DNA from: Planctomycetia bacterium
GTDB taxonomy: Bacteria > Planctomycetota > Phycisphaerae > Phycisphaerales > SM1A02
Direction of reading: 5' to 3'
DNA length: 5,748 bases
Assembly (NCBI GenBank): GCA_005804005.1
Contig: SYPI01000034.1
Span: 1 to 5,748 of the forward strand
Below the pieces are notes generated by a model that ran no database searches, was not told the origin of the DNA, and worked only from the letters and a program-made list of their open reading frames with translations. A program made the position numbers and the translations under genes. This document shows, piece after piece, positions 5,176-5,748 of the stretch. Every line of letters begins with the position of its first letter. Position 1 is the first letter of the stretch.

Positions 5176-5748
5176 ATGAACCGAGGAGTCATGCTGACTG
5201 CTGCTTGTGCCATGCTGGCCATCGCGAGTGTGGCCGGGGCGGATGCGACGATTGTGGATGGCCGGGCGTCGGTGACAGTTTCACCACCGAGGGGACTGCC
5301 CGTAAGCCGGGTGGCTCGGTTGGTCTCCGAACTGGGCAGTGATGCCCGCGCGTGGTGGCTGCCGTTCCCGGCTGGCGGAAGTGGCGTGGAACTCTCAATG
5401 GCGGGCGGCTCGGCAATCGCCCAAGCTGACGGAATCGATCAGTGCACGGGGGCCATGGATGGAGATGGCTTCGCGACCGTCGAAGGGCTGTACTCCGGGA
5501 ACGGCCGCGGCTGGGCGTACATCCAAGTGAGTCTGCAATGTGACGAGCGATACTCGCTGTACATCTCCCCTTCGGCTGGCGCGGTGATGCGCGTCGGCTT
5601 CGGCCGAATGGTGAGCGGCCGCTGGGTTTGGCATTCCACGCAGTCGGAGTCTTTGACCACGCCAGGTGACTACACGGTGATCGGCTCAGACTGGTGCAAG
5701 CCGCCAAGCGGCTACAAGTTCGCCATCGGCTTTGAGCACACGCGCTAC
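5176..5748 (+). CDS. Secreted protein of unknown family, N-terminal 191 residues
   Basis: The reading frame is open from ATG 5176 to the right edge with no stop, so the gene continues beyond the window. Residues 1-22 form a signal peptide (cleavage near SVAGA|DAT). The rest is rich in Gly, Ser, Val and aromatic residues in alternating patterns (for example GRGWAYIQVSL at 110-120, YSLYISP at 126-132, GRMVSGRWVWHS at 143-154, GYKFAIGFEHTRY at 179-191). This suggests a beta-sandwich or jelly-roll fold, which is an inference from composition. Cys90, Cys122 and Cys174 lie in the mature part. An Asp-rich turn (AMDGDGF, 93-99) resembles a small calcium loop but is too short to call. I recognise no catalytic motif or family. 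It is divergent from the transglutaminase-like gene and has a good ribosome binding site. Confidence 0.75.
   Translation, partial: MNRGVMLTAACAMLAIASVAGADATIVDGRASVTVSPPRGLPVSRVARLVSELGSDARAWWLPFPAGGSGVELSMAGGSAIAQADGIDQCTGAMDGDGFATVEGLYSGNGRGWAYIQVSLQCDERYSLYISPSAGAVMRVGFGRMVSGRWVWHSTQSESLTTPGDYTVIGSDWCKPPSGYKFAIGFEHTRY

Noticed and set aside
1..5748. Defence system, mobile element, CRISPR array, tRNA or riboswitch
   Set aside because: I looked through both strands and found no direct-repeat array, transposase or nuclease motif, cloverleaf or recognisable aptamer.

Overview
The window looks like chromosomal DNA of a GC-rich bacterium, most likely a planctomycete and perhaps of the Phycisphaerae type. 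This is an inference from gene content. The signs are a secreted protein ending in a degenerate dockerin-like EF-hand pair, a DUF1579-type protein, a true formylglycine-generating enzyme and several large signal-peptide proteins of obscure function. There is no rRNA, tRNA, CRISPR array, transposase, integrase or recognisable phage gene. Coding density is high: six protein genes, two of them cut by the window edges, and no gene-free stretch longer than about 120 bases.

Layout. (1) Bases 1-446, minus strand: 5' part of a secreted DUF1579-family gene. (2) Bases 447-551: a short divergent intergenic region. (3) Bases 552-1607, plus strand: an exported formylglycine-generating enzyme (FGE/SUMF1 family) with both catalytic cysteines. 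(4) Bases 5056-1552, minus strand: three genes in a row, read right to left. They are a secreted transglutaminase-like protein (5056-3449), a secreted HAF-repeat protein with a dockerin-like C terminus (3394-2021), and a small OsmC-family peroxide-detoxification protein (2001-1552). Gaps of 54 and 19 bases make an operon plausible. The OsmC gene runs 56 bases into the 3' end of the FGE gene on the opposite strand. (5) Bases 5057-5175: a second divergent intergenic region. (6) From 5176 to the right edge, plus strand: the N-terminal 191 residues of a secreted protein that I do not recognise.

Five of the six products carry a Sec-type signal peptide, so this is mainly a cell-envelope or extracellular neighbourhood. 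FGE converts a cysteine of type I sulfatases to formylglycine, but no sulfatase is visible here, so its substrate lies elsewhere. I see no clear pathway joining all the genes and no convincing new multi-gene system. The points most worth a second look are the FGE/OsmC overlap, in which each protein's low-complexity tail is the antisense of the other's; the secreted transglutaminase with a Bacteroidetes-like domain plan; the HAF-repeat/dockerin fusion; and the unrecognised secreted protein at the right edge.
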